Assembly: GCA_964493945.1 (NCBI GenBank)
Contig: CAZBQG010000004.1
Location: 1 to 42,785, forward strand
Reading direction: 5' to 3'
Length of the DNA stretch: 42,785 nucleotides
DNA from: CAZBQG01 sp964493945
GTDB lineage: Bacteria > Pseudomonadota > Alphaproteobacteria > Rhodospirillales > UBA2165
Shown here: positions 33,346 to 41,307 of the stretch, one piece after another
How positions within the stretch are numbered: position 1 is the first letter of the stretch
Layout: each line of letters begins with the position of its first letter
The notes under the pieces: model-generated
Told to the model about the DNA's origin: nothing
The model's database searches: none
The model's input: the letters and a program-made list of their open reading frames with translations, nothing else
Program-made: the position numbers and the translations under genes

Positions 33346-34127
33346 TGCATAAGGATATGTTTTCTCTGGCAGGCAAGGTGGCCGTGGTCACCGGCGCCTC
33401 CAAAGGGATTGGCAAGGCCATCGCCATGGCCATGGCCGGCGCCGGCGCCCGGGTCGTGGTTTCCAGCCGCAAACAGGATGCCTGCGAGGCGGTGGCCGGC
33501 GAAATCAACGAGGCGGGCGGTGAGGCCATGGCTCTGCCCTGCAATATTTCCAGCCGGGAAGAGCTGGATGGGCTTATTGATGGCACATTGGATGCCTGGG
33601 GGCGGATTGATGTTTTGGTGCCCAACGCGGCGGTCAATCCCTATTACGGGCCCTTGGCCGAGCTAAGCGACGAAGCCTATGACAAGAGCATGGACAGCAA
33701 TGTCAGGAATCTTTTGTTTCTCTGCAACAAGGCCTTGCCCCATATGGTGGAGGTGGGCGGCGGCGCCGTGGTGATTATTTCTTCCATCGGCGGTTTTTCA
33801 GGATCGGACACGCTGGGCATTTACACCCTGACAAAGGCGGCGGATTTTCAACTGGGCCGCAACCTGGCCGTGGAATGGGGGCGGCGCGGCATCCGGGTCA
33901 ACTGTATCGCCCCCGGCCTGGTCAAGACCGACTTCGCCCGCGCCCTTTGGGAAAACCCGGTGATCCTGGATGAGCGGCTGGAAACCTGCCCCCTGGGACG
34001 CATCGGCGAGTCCGACGATGTCGCCGGCGTCGCCCTGTTCCTGGCGTCGGACGCGGCCCGCTATCTGACCGGGCAGGTGCTGACAGTGGATGGCGGGATA
34101 TCCATTTGCAACACGCGTTATGTCTGA
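33345..34127 (+). CDS. Short-chain dehydrogenase/reductase (SDR)
   Basis: A 260-residue classical SDR. Seen: TGASKGIG (17-24), an NAA in place of NAG (94-96), IISSIGG (S146/S147), YTLTK (Y160, K164), and VDGGISICN at the C-terminus. R42/R43 region after the second strand (SSRKQD, 40-45) suggests NADPH. The TGATG overlap links it to the cupin gene. It is followed by a 105-base spacer and then the ACAD10/11-like dehydrogenase, so it could reduce a 4-oxoacyl-CoA or oxidise a hydroxyacyl-CoA in the same route; this is inference. Confidence 0.88.
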   Translation: MHKDMFSLAGKVAVVTGASKGIGKAIAMAMAGAGARVVVSSRKQDACEAVAGEINEAGGEAMALPCNISSREELDGLIDGTLDAWGRIDVLVPNAAVNPYYGPLAELSDEAYDKSMDSNVRNLLFLCNKALPHMVEVGGGAVVIISSIGGFSGSDTLGIYTLTKAADFQLGRNLAVEWGRRGIRVNCIAPGLVKTDFARALWENPVILDERLETCPLGRIGESDDVAGVALFLASDAARYLTGQVLTVDGGISICNTRYV

Positions 34128-34156
34128 TGGGCGGACTGATTCCCGGGGGTCATGGA

Positions 34157-34185
34157 TTGACAGTGAAAGGCTTTGGGATTAGGCA
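34157..34185 (+). promoter_or_regulatory. Candidate internal promoter before the ACAD10/11-like gene
   Basis: A perfect -35 consensus TTGACA (34157-34162) is followed 17 bases later by TAGGCA (34180-34185), a poor -10. It lies in the only spacer over 100 bases within the 25171-37409 cluster and could allow separate expression of the dehydrogenase, kinase and crotonase genes. Prediction only. Confidence 0.28.
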
Positions 34186-34232
34186 AGGCCATATGCCCAA
34201 AGTGAGGCTGGATATGGGGGGAGAACGGAAAA

Positions 34233-35438
34233 ATGGATTTTGAACATTCGGATAAGGTAAAGGAATTGCAAGAACGCGTTTGGCAATTCATGAACACCCA
34301 TATCCTGCCCAACGAAGAAAAGCTGGAAGCCGAAATCGAAGAGGGCGACCGCTTCAAGGTCCTGCCCACCATGGAGGAATTGAAGGCCAAGGCCAAGGCC
34401 GAAGGGCTTTGGAACATGTTCCTTCCCGATAGCGAAAAGGGATTTGGCCTGACCAATCTGGAATATGCCCCCCTTTGTGAAATCATGGGCTGGTGCCATT
34501 TCGCACCAGAGGTCTTCAACTGTTCGGCCCCCGATACGGGCAATATGGAAATCCTGGAGCGGTTTGCGTCGGATACCGTCAAGGAAAAATGGCTGAAGCC
34601 CCTGTTGGCCGGCGAAATCCGATCCGCCTTCGCCATGACCGAGCCCGCCGTGGCTTCTTCCGACGCCACCAATATCGAAGCCCATATCCAGCGCGACGGC
34701 GACGAATATGTCATCAATGGGCGCAAATGGTGGATTTCCGGGATCGGCGATCCCCGCTGCAAGGTGATGATCTTCATGGGCAAGACGGCGCCCGATATCG
34801 ACGACCGCTACCGCCAGCAATCCATGATCGTCGTGCCCACCGATGCTGAGGGCTTCAAGATCGAACGCTTGCTGCCCGTGTTCGGTTTTGATGCCGCGCC
34901 CCATGGGCATGGCCAGATTTCCTTCGATAATGTGCGGGTGCCGGCGGATAATATTTTATTGGGCGAAGGGCGTGGCTTTGAGATTGCCCAGGCCCGCCTT
35001 GGCCCGGGGCGCATCCATCATTGCATGCGTTCCATCGGGGTGGCCGAGCGGACCCTGGAACAGATGTGCAAACGGGTCCGGTCGCGTCATGCGTTTGGTA
35101 AATATGTCTCCGAGCAGACCGTCACCCAGGAGCGCATCGCCGAGTCCCGCATCATGATAGATCAAGCCAGGCTTCTGGTTTTGCAGACGGCGGATAAGAT
35201 GGACCGCATAGGCAATAAGGATTCGCGGAAAGAGATCGCCATGATCAAGGTGTCCGTTCCCAACATGGCCTGCAAGATCATCGATTGGGCGATCCAGGCC
35301 TATGGCGGTGCCGGGGTAACCACTGATCCGGGGCTGGCCGCCGCCTATGCCGTGCAGCGGACCCTGCGTCTGGCCGATGGGCCCGACGAGGTGCACCGCA
35401 ATCAGATCGCGCGCCTTGAAATGCGGCGCTATAATTAG
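34233..35438 (+). CDS. ACAD10/ACAD11-like acyl-CoA dehydrogenase family protein
   Basis: A 401-residue protein of the acyl-CoA dehydrogenase fold, specifically like the C-terminal half of mammalian ACAD10/ACAD11 and bacterial LvaC-type enzymes. Marks of that branch are APEVFNCSAPDTGNMEIL (91-108), FAMTEPAVASSDATNIE (about 130-146), WWISGIGDPRCK, GRGFEIAQARLGPGRIHHCMR and RLADGPDEVH (379-388). Neither standard catalytic-Glu position of acyl-CoA dehydrogenases holds Glu: the mid-chain site reads LGPGR, and the late site reads ADGPDEVH with D382. Known relatives process 4-phosphoacyl-CoA to 2-enoyl-CoA by combined flavin chemistry and phosphate loss. GGGGGAGAA precedes the start. The APH-fold kinase gene follows by eight bases, mirroring the fused kinase-ACAD layout in mammals. 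Confidence 0.88.
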   Translation: MDFEHSDKVKELQERVWQFMNTHILPNEEKLEAEIEEGDRFKVLPTMEELKAKAKAEGLWNMFLPDSEKGFGLTNLEYAPLCEIMGWCHFAPEVFNCSAPDTGNMEILERFASDTVKEKWLKPLLAGEIRSAFAMTEPAVASSDATNIEAHIQRDGDEYVINGRKWWISGIGDPRCKVMIFMGKTAPDIDDRYRQQSMIVVPTDAEGFKIERLLPVFGFDAAPHGHGQISFDNVRVPADNILLGEGRGFEIAQARLGPGRIHHCMRSIGVAERTLEQMCKRVRSRHAFGKYVSEQTVTQERIAESRIMIDQARLLVLQTADKMDRIGNKDSRKEIAMIKVSVPNMACKIIDWAIQAYGGAGVTTDPGLAAAYAVQRTLRLADGPDEVHRNQIARLEMRRYN

Positions 35439-35446
35439 GTAGGTAG

Positions 35447-36508
35447 ATGGCGGATCAAAATCATACGGGCGAAATGGAAGTGGTCGAGGTGCGCGAAGCG
35501 CACCGTTTCGACGAGGCCGTCCTCACCGCCTATTTGAGCGACAATATGGATGGCTTTGAGGGGCCCATTGAATTACGCCAATTCGCCGGTGGGCAATCCA
35601 ATCCCACTTTCGTTATGAGCGCGGCTTCTGGGGAATATGTGCTGCGCAAACAGCCCCCCGGCGAGCTTCTGCCTTCGGCCCACCGTGTGGACCGGGAATA
35701 TAGGGTCATGTCGGGCCTTAAAGGGACCGGCGTGCCCGTGCCCGTCATGCATCATCTTTGCCGGGACAAGGAAATCATCGGCACGGATTTTTTCGTGATG
35801 GAAAAGATCGAGGGACGGGTGTTCCACGACCCCCGCCTGCCGGGGCTGGACCCGGCCCAGCGCACGGCCATCTATGATCAGTTCATCGATACCTTGGCCG
35901 AAATGCATATGGTGGATCTGGCCGCCCAGGGGCTGGAGGAATATGGCCGGCCCGGAAATTATTTCGCCCGCCAGATCGATCGCTGGTCACAGCAATATGT
36001 GGCCTCCAAGACCGAGGAAATACCGGCCATGGACAGCCTCATGGCTTGGCTTGCGGAAAATGTGCCGGAAAGCGAAGAGGCCAGCATCGTCCATGGCGAT
36101 TACCGCATGGGCAATTGTATCATTCATCCGGCCGAGCCCAAAATCCTGGCCGTACTGGATTGGGAGCTTTCCACATTAGGGCATCCATTTGCCGATGTAG
36201 CCTATACCTGCATGGGCTATCACGGTGATCTGATAGAGGATAATTTCAGCGGCATGGATCTGGCCGCCCTGGGATTGCCCGACGAGGAATATTTTCTGAA
36301 CCGCTACTCAGCCCGCACCAAACGGGGTAAGATTGAAAATTGGGAATTCTACGTGGCCTTCGGCGGTTTTCGTTCGGCGGCCATCATTCAAGGTGTCTAT
36401 AAACGTGGCCTGGAAGGCATTGCCAGTTCGGCCGGGACCGAGCGCTTCGCCGGCAAATGCGCATCCCGCGCCGCGTCGGCCTGGGTCCTGATCAAGGATT
36501 ATGTCTAA
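35447..36508 (+). CDS. APH-fold phosphotransferase (LvaA/ACAD10-11 kinase-like)
   Basis: A 353-residue kinase of the aminoglycoside phosphotransferase fold. Seen: the ATP-binding Lys K68 in VLRKQPPG, E84 in DREYRVM, the catalytic loop VHGDYRMGN (D218, N223) and the metal-binding D238 in AVLDWELSTLGHPFADVAY. The PPGELLPSAH and DWELSTLGHP segments mark the branch found beside acyl-CoA dehydrogenases, including the N-terminal domain of ACAD10/ACAD11 and LvaA. Members of this branch phosphorylate 4-hydroxyacyl-CoA, not antibiotics. It lies eight bases after the ACAD10/11-like gene. A resistance role is unlikely given this context. Confidence 0.87.
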   Translation: MADQNHTGEMEVVEVREAHRFDEAVLTAYLSDNMDGFEGPIELRQFAGGQSNPTFVMSAASGEYVLRKQPPGELLPSAHRVDREYRVMSGLKGTGVPVPVMHHLCRDKEIIGTDFFVMEKIEGRVFHDPRLPGLDPAQRTAIYDQFIDTLAEMHMVDLAAQGLEEYGRPGNYFARQIDRWSQQYVASKTEEIPAMDSLMAWLAENVPESEEASIVHGDYRMGNCIIHPAEPKILAVLDWELSTLGHPFADVAYTCMGYHGDLIEDNFSGMDLAALGLPDEEYFLNRYSARTKRGKIENWEFYVAFGGFRSAAIIQGVYKRGLEGIASSAGTERFAGKCASRAASAWVLIKDYV

Positions 36509-36581
36509 CAAGGGAACAAACGCCCGTGACCATGGCTTTTGGCACGGATATTCCATAACCACCTAGAAGGAAAACCAAGCA

Positions 36582-37409
36582 ATGGATGTTTTCAGACGTA
36601 TCAAGGCAAGCGACATAAAGCCCAAACATTTCGACTGGAAGGTGGATGGCCCCGTGGCCACCATCACCATCGATATTCCGGACCGCAAGAACCCGCTCAC
36701 CTTTCAAAGCTATGGGGAACTGCGCGATACCTTCCGTGATCTGCAATTTGTCAAGGACGTGACTTCCGTGGTGATCACCGGTGCCGGCGGCAATTTCTGT
36801 TCGGGCGGCGACGTGAACGACATCATCGGGCCCCTGTTTGAGATGGGCGTGGACGGCGTGCTAGAGTTCAACCAGATGGCCGGCGATCTGGTCAAGGCCA
36901 TGCGCGCCTGCCCCCAGCCCATCGTCGCCGCCATCGACGGCATGTGTGTGGGCGCCGGCGCCATCTTGGCCATGGCCTCGGACATCCGTTATGGCACGCC
37001 AGACTCAAAAGTGGGATTCTTGTTCGTCAAGGTGGGACTGCCCGGCTGCGACATGGGTGCGTGCGGCATCCTGCCCCGCATCGTCGGCTTTGGGCGGGCC
37101 GCCGAATTGCTCTATACGGGCCGCCTCATGCCCGGCGACGAAGCCCTCTCTATGGGCTTTTATAACCGTGTCTGCGCTCCGGACGAGGTATTGCAGATAG
37201 CCACCGACATGGCCAAGAAGCTGTCCGCAGGACCTACATTTGCCAATGCCATCACCAAACGTCAGATGCACAAGGAATGGGATATGGGCATCAACGAGTT
37301 GGTTGATTCGGAAGGTCAGGCCATGGCCATCGCCATGTATTCAAAGGATTTCCGCCGCGCCTATGAGGCCTTCACCTCCAAACAAAGGCCCAAATTCGAA
37401 GGCGACTGA
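36582..37409 (+). CDS. Crotonase-fold protein lacking both hydratase glutamates
   Basis: A 275-residue crotonase-family protein with an intact oxyanion hole (FCSGGDVND, 72-80; DGMCVGAGA, 119-127) and the usual trimer C-terminus. Alignment by eye with the hydratase at 32029 puts I128 where the first catalytic Glu belongs and F148 where the second belongs. A conserved-looking Asp lies a few residues on, D157 in LPGCDMGACG. It is therefore unlikely to be a simple enoyl-CoA hydratase; isomerase, lyase or thioesterase activity is possible. AGAAGGAAAA precedes the start. It closes the cluster that begins at 25171. Confidence 0.85.
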   Translation: MDVFRRIKASDIKPKHFDWKVDGPVATITIDIPDRKNPLTFQSYGELRDTFRDLQFVKDVTSVVITGAGGNFCSGGDVNDIIGPLFEMGVDGVLEFNQMAGDLVKAMRACPQPIVAAIDGMCVGAGAILAMASDIRYGTPDSKVGFLFVKVGLPGCDMGACGILPRIVGFGRAAELLYTGRLMPGDEALSMGFYNRVCAPDEVLQIATDMAKKLSAGPTFANAITKRQMHKEWDMGINELVDSEGQAMAIAMYSKDFRRAYEAFTSKQRPKFEGD

Positions 37410-37433
37410 ACGAACCAGACTGCCCGGCGCCCG

Positions 37434-37450
37434 GCCCTTGACCTAAGGGC
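37434..37450. terminator. Stem-loop after the catabolic cluster
   Basis: GCCCTT, loop GACCT, AAGGGC forms a perfect 6-bp stem, 25 bases after the crotonase stop and inside a wider G/C-rich inverted repeat. There is no T run, so it would be an atypical terminator or an mRNA-end stabiliser. Confidence 0.35.
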
Positions 37451-37495
37451 AGGGCCGCCGGTTAAATGCGAGCTTGAAAACAGGGAGTTTACCCC

Positions 37496-39195
37496 ATGAC
37501 CTCAGAAGGCGTGGGCCCAGCCCGCATCCATCCCGACCTGGCCCAGCACACAGGCGCCATGGTCGAAAATGTCTATACCCTGAAGGGGTATATTCACACG
37601 GCCTTCGCCTATGCGCCCTCCAATTGCACGCTTATTGAAGGCGAAGACGGGCTTATCCTGGTGGACAGCCTGTCGACGGTGGAAAATGCGGAACGCGCCC
37701 ATGAGGCCTTCCGCAAAATAACCAACAAACCCATCAAGGCGGTGATTTTCACCCATTGCCACGCAGATCATGTGAGCGGCGTGGAGGTCTTTGTCTCCGA
37801 AGAAGATGTGGCCGGTGGTGTGTAAATCATCGCCCATGAAGAGCTTTCCCGGGAGCTTTTCCATAGCGGCGGCATGTTGGTGCCGGTCCTGGGGCGGCGC
37901 GCCATGTATACCTTCGGCACGCAGCTGCCGGACGGCGAGGAAGGCAATGCGGGATCGGGACTGGGGCCCATCAACCGGGAGGGAACGCGGGGTCTCATGC
38001 TGCCGACCCGTGAATTCAGCGGCCATCTGGAATTGGAGATCGCCGGCATCCGCCTGGAACTGGTCCATTTGCCGAGCAAAACCGATGATCAGATCGCGGT
38101 CTGGCTGCCCGGCGACAAGGTGCTGATTTCAGCCGACATCATCCAGGGGCAGACCCTGCCCAATATGTACGCCATCCGCGGTAACAGCTTCCGCAGCCCC
38201 ATGCCCTGGGTGCGGGCGGTGGATGCGCTGCGTGAACATGAGGCGGAAATCCTTATTCCACATCATGGAGAACCGGTGGAAGGGGCTGCAGAGGTGGAAG
38301 ACATGCTCACCGCCCACCGCGACGCCATGCAATATCTGCATGATCAGACCGTGCGCCGCATGAATCTGGGCTGGACGCCGGACGAAATCGCCGAAAAAGT
38401 GGTCATGCCAGGGCATCTGGCGGCTCATCCGTGGCTGGGGGATACTACGGTGCCTACAAACACTGCGTGAGAGGCATTTATTCCGACTATCTGGGCTGGT
38501 TTGAAGGCGATCTGGTGGATCTGGACCCTCTTCCCCGGGATGAGCGGGCGGCGCGTTATGTGGCGCTGATGGGTGGGCGGGAGCGTCTTTTGGTGGAATC
38601 CCGTAAGGCGCTGGATACAGGTGAATATCAATGGGCTGGTGAATTGGCCACCTGGCTGGTGCGCGCCAATGTTGAGGACCCGGAGGCCTGCCAATTGAAG
38701 GCCGATGCGGTGCGCCAATTCGGCTATGAGTAAAAAAACACCAATTGGCGCAATGGGTCTCTGACCACGGCCCTGGAATTGGAAGGCAAGCTCAAATCCG
38801 GACAGAAAGGCCTGCCTATGGGAGGGCCTAAAACCATTGCCCGCTTTCCGTTGGCAGGAATTCTGGAAATGATGACAGTGCGTTTGCGGGCGGAAGACGC
38901 CTTGGACACTCATATGGCCCTGGCTTTCGCCACCACGGACACGGATGAGGTCTGCGCTCTTGAAATCCGCCAGGGTGTTTGCCAGTTTCATGCCGCGCCC
39001 CCCGTCAGCACGGATGCCACATTAACTTTCCTGCGCCAGTTCATGACCGAATTTGCAGTCGCCAGAACCAGCTTTGCTGAGGGCCTTGAGGCAGGCGAGG
39101 TGACACTTGTCGGCAATCTGGAAGCAGTGGAAAATTTCTTTATGCTTTTTGATTCCATTACTGGAACACCGGAGATCATAATTGCCGGCAGATAA
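37496..39195 (+). pseudogene. Alkyl/aryl sulfatase (SdsA-like metallo-beta-lactamase fold) broken by two stops and a frameshift
   Basis: The region reads as one alkylsulfatase of about 566 codons. The metallo-beta-lactamase domain has THCHADH (86-92), a later IPHHGEP, the AHPWLGG/YYGAYKH region, and a helical dimer domain (GWFEGDLVDLDPLP). A C-terminal SCP2-like domain (38779-39195) completes the usual order. Lesions: a TAA at 37823-37825 after DVAGGV with the same frame open on both sides; a one-base loss in the G5 run near 38436-38441, since six G would restore LGGYYG; and a second in-frame TAA at 38731-38733 before NTNWRN. Start is supported by CAGGGAG. Intact relatives hydrolyse primary alkyl sulfates such as SDS. 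Three independent lesions argue for decay rather than sequencing error or recoding. Confidence 0.85.
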
Positions 39196-39470
39196 AAGCA
39201 TTAATTTTATGATTGTTATCATAAAGAATTGTTGAACTTTTAAAATATAATAAAATGCCTATATAAAAATTTTTTAAATTATAAAAAACATTATATATAT
39301 GAAAATAAATAAAATTAACATAAATTATCCCATAAAAACAAAAAATACACAAAATTACTTATATTATCTCTATTGCGCATATCTTAAAAAATGTTGTACA
39401 AAAATTCCAACGATGGATCGCTTAATCAGATCTGTCGGGAAGGGTAATTGAAGACTAACAGGAGGATACG
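39196..39470 (+). promoter_or_regulatory. Extremely AT-rich spacer before the transporter-receptor gene
   Basis: A 275-base spacer. Bases 39201-39360 contain only 20 G or C out of 160, against roughly 60 percent in the surrounding genes. It includes a perfect 7-bp inverted repeat TTATGAT-TGTT-ATCATAA (39207-39224), several A/T tracts, and the palindrome TTGTACAA (39394-39401), which resembles GntR-family half sites. It probably holds the promoter of the receptor gene and binding sites for a xenogeneic silencer or nucleoid protein. Confidence 0.6.
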
Positions 39471-40580
39471 GTGCAAATTTCCAAAATCGCGGCGACCGGA
39501 CTGGCGGCAGTTGGTTTGGTCATTTCTTTGCCTGTCGGCCAAGCAGGCGCACAATTTTTGAAGGGCAAAACCGTTTCAATCATCGTACCGGCCAGCGCCG
39601 GCGGGGGTCTGACCCGCAATGCCAGGCGTTTCGCAGCCTTTTTTGAGAAACACATCCCCGGCAAGCCCAAGGTCATTGTCAAAAACATCGTTGGCGGCGG
39701 CGGCCAGAAGGGGATCAATTTCGTCTATTCCAAGGGCAAAAAAGACGGCACCACCTTGATGTGGGGGCCCTTGAACTTGGCGGGCATCGTTACCGGCCTG
39801 CCCGGCATCCGCTATAAGCCGTCTAAATTCACGGTCATCGGGGCGGCCGGCGGAACACCTTTCGTGACCATCGCCGCGGCCGATCTGGCACCCGGGATCA
39901 AACAGCCTAGTGACATCCTGAAAGCCAGTAATTTCGTCTCCGGCGGGCGCATCGTCGGCGGCGCGCTGGGCATGTATTCGATCATGGGGTTTGACCTTCT
40001 GGGCCTCAAATACCGCCATGTAACGGGATATCGCAACCAGCCCAAGCTCAAGGCCGCCTTGATGGGCAAGGAAATCAAGACCATCACTACCGGCGCGCCG
40101 GGCTTTTTCGCCTTTTATGAAAACGATCTTTTGAAGAAAAAGACGGCCACGGCTCTTTATTACCATCCGTCCCTGGATGCCGCCACGGGCAAGCCCTTTC
40201 TGGTTGGTGACCTTTATGGGAAAAACGTCAAACCCTTCGCTGAATTCTATAAATCGGTCAAGGGCAAGGCGCCATCCGGCATCAAATACGAAGCCTATCA
40301 ATGGTTTTCCACCTATATGACTTGGTCCAACACCCTGGTGGGCGCGCCGGGCATGGACAAAAGGGCTGCGGCGGATTTGCGCAAAGGCTATAAAGCGGCA
40401 TGGAACGATCCCCAGACCAAGGCGGTCTACAAAAAGGCGCTGGGTTCCTTGCCGGTTATCCTCATCGGTGATGAGATGAAGGAGGTTTTTGCCAATTTCC
40501 GCAAGATTTCCCCCGCCGCCTTGGCCGCCCTCAAAGGGACCATGGGGTTGGGGACCCGGAAAAAGGGCAAGAAAAAATAG
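39471..40580 (+). CDS. TctC-like tripartite tricarboxylate transporter receptor
   Basis: A 369-residue periplasmic binding protein with a GTG start behind AGGAGGATAC. A signal peptide covers about residues 1-27, cleaved near AGA-Q. The mature part follows the TctC/Bug pattern: LKGKTVSIIVPASAGGG, NIVGGGGQKGINF, then DGTTLMWG in lobe one, later TITTGAPGFFAFYEN, and a Lys-rich C-terminal tail (RKKGKKK). Such receptors bind carboxylates for TTT transporters. The partner membrane proteins TctA and TctB are absent from the window, so this is an orphan receptor. It is followed 52 bases later by a GntR regulator and an alcohol dehydrogenase, probably in the same regulon. Confidence 0.8.
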   Translation: MQISKIAATGLAAVGLVISLPVGQAGAQFLKGKTVSIIVPASAGGGLTRNARRFAAFFEKHIPGKPKVIVKNIVGGGGQKGINFVYSKGKKDGTTLMWGPLNLAGIVTGLPGIRYKPSKFTVIGAAGGTPFVTIAAADLAPGIKQPSDILKASNFVSGGRIVGGALGMYSIMGFDLLGLKYRHVTGYRNQPKLKAALMGKEIKTITTGAPGFFAFYENDLLKKKTATALYYHPSLDAATGKPFLVGDLYGKNVKPFAEFYKSVKGKAPSGIKYEAYQWFSTYMTWSNTLVGAPGMDKRAAADLRKGYKAAWNDPQTKAVYKKALGSLPVILIGDEMKEVFANFRKISPAALAALKGTMGLGTRKKGKKK

Positions 40581-40587
40581 GTTAGCC

Positions 40588-40600
40588 TTGGTATAACCAA
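40588..40600. promoter_or_regulatory. Candidate GntR/FadR-type operator
   Basis: The 13-base palindrome TTGGTATAACCAA (arms TTGGT and ACCAA, centre ATA) lies 33 bases before the GTG start of the GntR gene. It fits the general FadR-subfamily operator pattern (T-x-GT-N-AC-x-A), so it may be the autoregulatory site of the adjacent regulator. Confidence 0.5.
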
Positions 40601-40632
40601 AGGAATTCCGGTTGGAAAAGGAGTAAAAAACC

Positions 40633-41307
40633 GTGACCACGGCGAAGGAAACGGCCTATACCCGGATCCGGTCGGAAATCCTTAGCGGCCATTTCCTGCC
40701 CGGCACCCAATTGCGGGAGTTGGAACTTGCCCAACTCTGCCAGGTCAGCCGCACGCCCGTCCGCCAGGCCTTCAGCGCCCTGGCTGATGAAGGGCTGGTG
40801 ACCATCAAAGCCAATCGGCGCTGTTATGTGTCCGAGGTCAGCGAAACCCAGTTCGAGGAAGTTTTTGACCTTCTGGCTATGCTCGAGGGCTACAGCGCGG
40901 GATTGGCCGCCATGCGCATCAATGAGAACCAAATCGCGGCGTTGGAAGAATTGGCCGGCCGGATGGAAAAGATCACGACGTCCTACCGTGACGAGGATTA
41001 CCGCGCATTCCTGGATCTCAATTACCAATTCCACAAAGCCATCCACGCCGCTTCGGGCAATGACAAATTGGAAGAGATGGTCGGGCGCATCGTCAATTTC
41101 CCTTCCAGTGTCTGCCTCAAATTTGGCCGTATCAACGCCCAGCAGATGCCGGCCACGGAGAGCCAGCACCGCCTGATCATTGATGCATTGAAAAGTGGTG
41201 ACCGGGAATGGGCCAGATTGGAGATGGCCAGACACGCCGAATCCGTGCGTCGTTCCTTCCGCCAATTGTGGCGCGATCAGCGAAAAAGTGAGGTTTTAGA
41301 GACATGA
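40633..41307 (+). CDS. GntR/FadR-family transcriptional regulator
   Basis: A 224-residue regulator with an N-terminal winged helix (about residues 5-70, with LELAQLCQVSRTPVRQAF as recognition region) and a C-terminal all-helical FCD ligand-binding domain. The FCD metal-binding residues are visible: D128 and H134 in FLDLNYQFHKAIH, H179 in ESQHRLI, and H201 in ARHAES. The GTG start follows AAAAGGAG. Its stop overlaps the alcohol dehydrogenase start (ATGA), so it probably regulates that gene and the receptor before it in response to a carboxylate. A matching palindrome lies just upstream at 40588. Confidence 0.9.
   Translation: MTTAKETAYTRIRSEILSGHFLPGTQLRELELAQLCQVSRTPVRQAFSALADEGLVTIKANRRCYVSEVSETQFEEVFDLLAMLEGYSAGLAAMRINENQIAALEELAGRMEKITTSYRDEDYRAFLDLNYQFHKAIHAASGNDKLEEMVGRIVNFPSSVCLKFGRINAQQMPATESQHRLIIDALKSGDREWARLEMARHAESVRRSFRQLWRDQRKSEVLET

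Noticed and set aside
35447..36508. Aminoglycoside-resistance kinase
   Set aside because: The fold is APH-like, but the motifs and the adjacent ACAD10/11-like gene point to a metabolic kinase.
37823..38733. Programmed recoding or stop readthrough in the alkylsulfatase
   Set aside because: The stops are TAA rather than TGA, no recoding signals were seen, and there is also a frameshift; decay is simpler.
39207..39224. AT-only stem-loop as a terminator of the sulfatase pseudogene
   Set aside because: The stem is A/T-only and weak, and the element lies in a generally AT-rich stretch where such repeats arise by chance.
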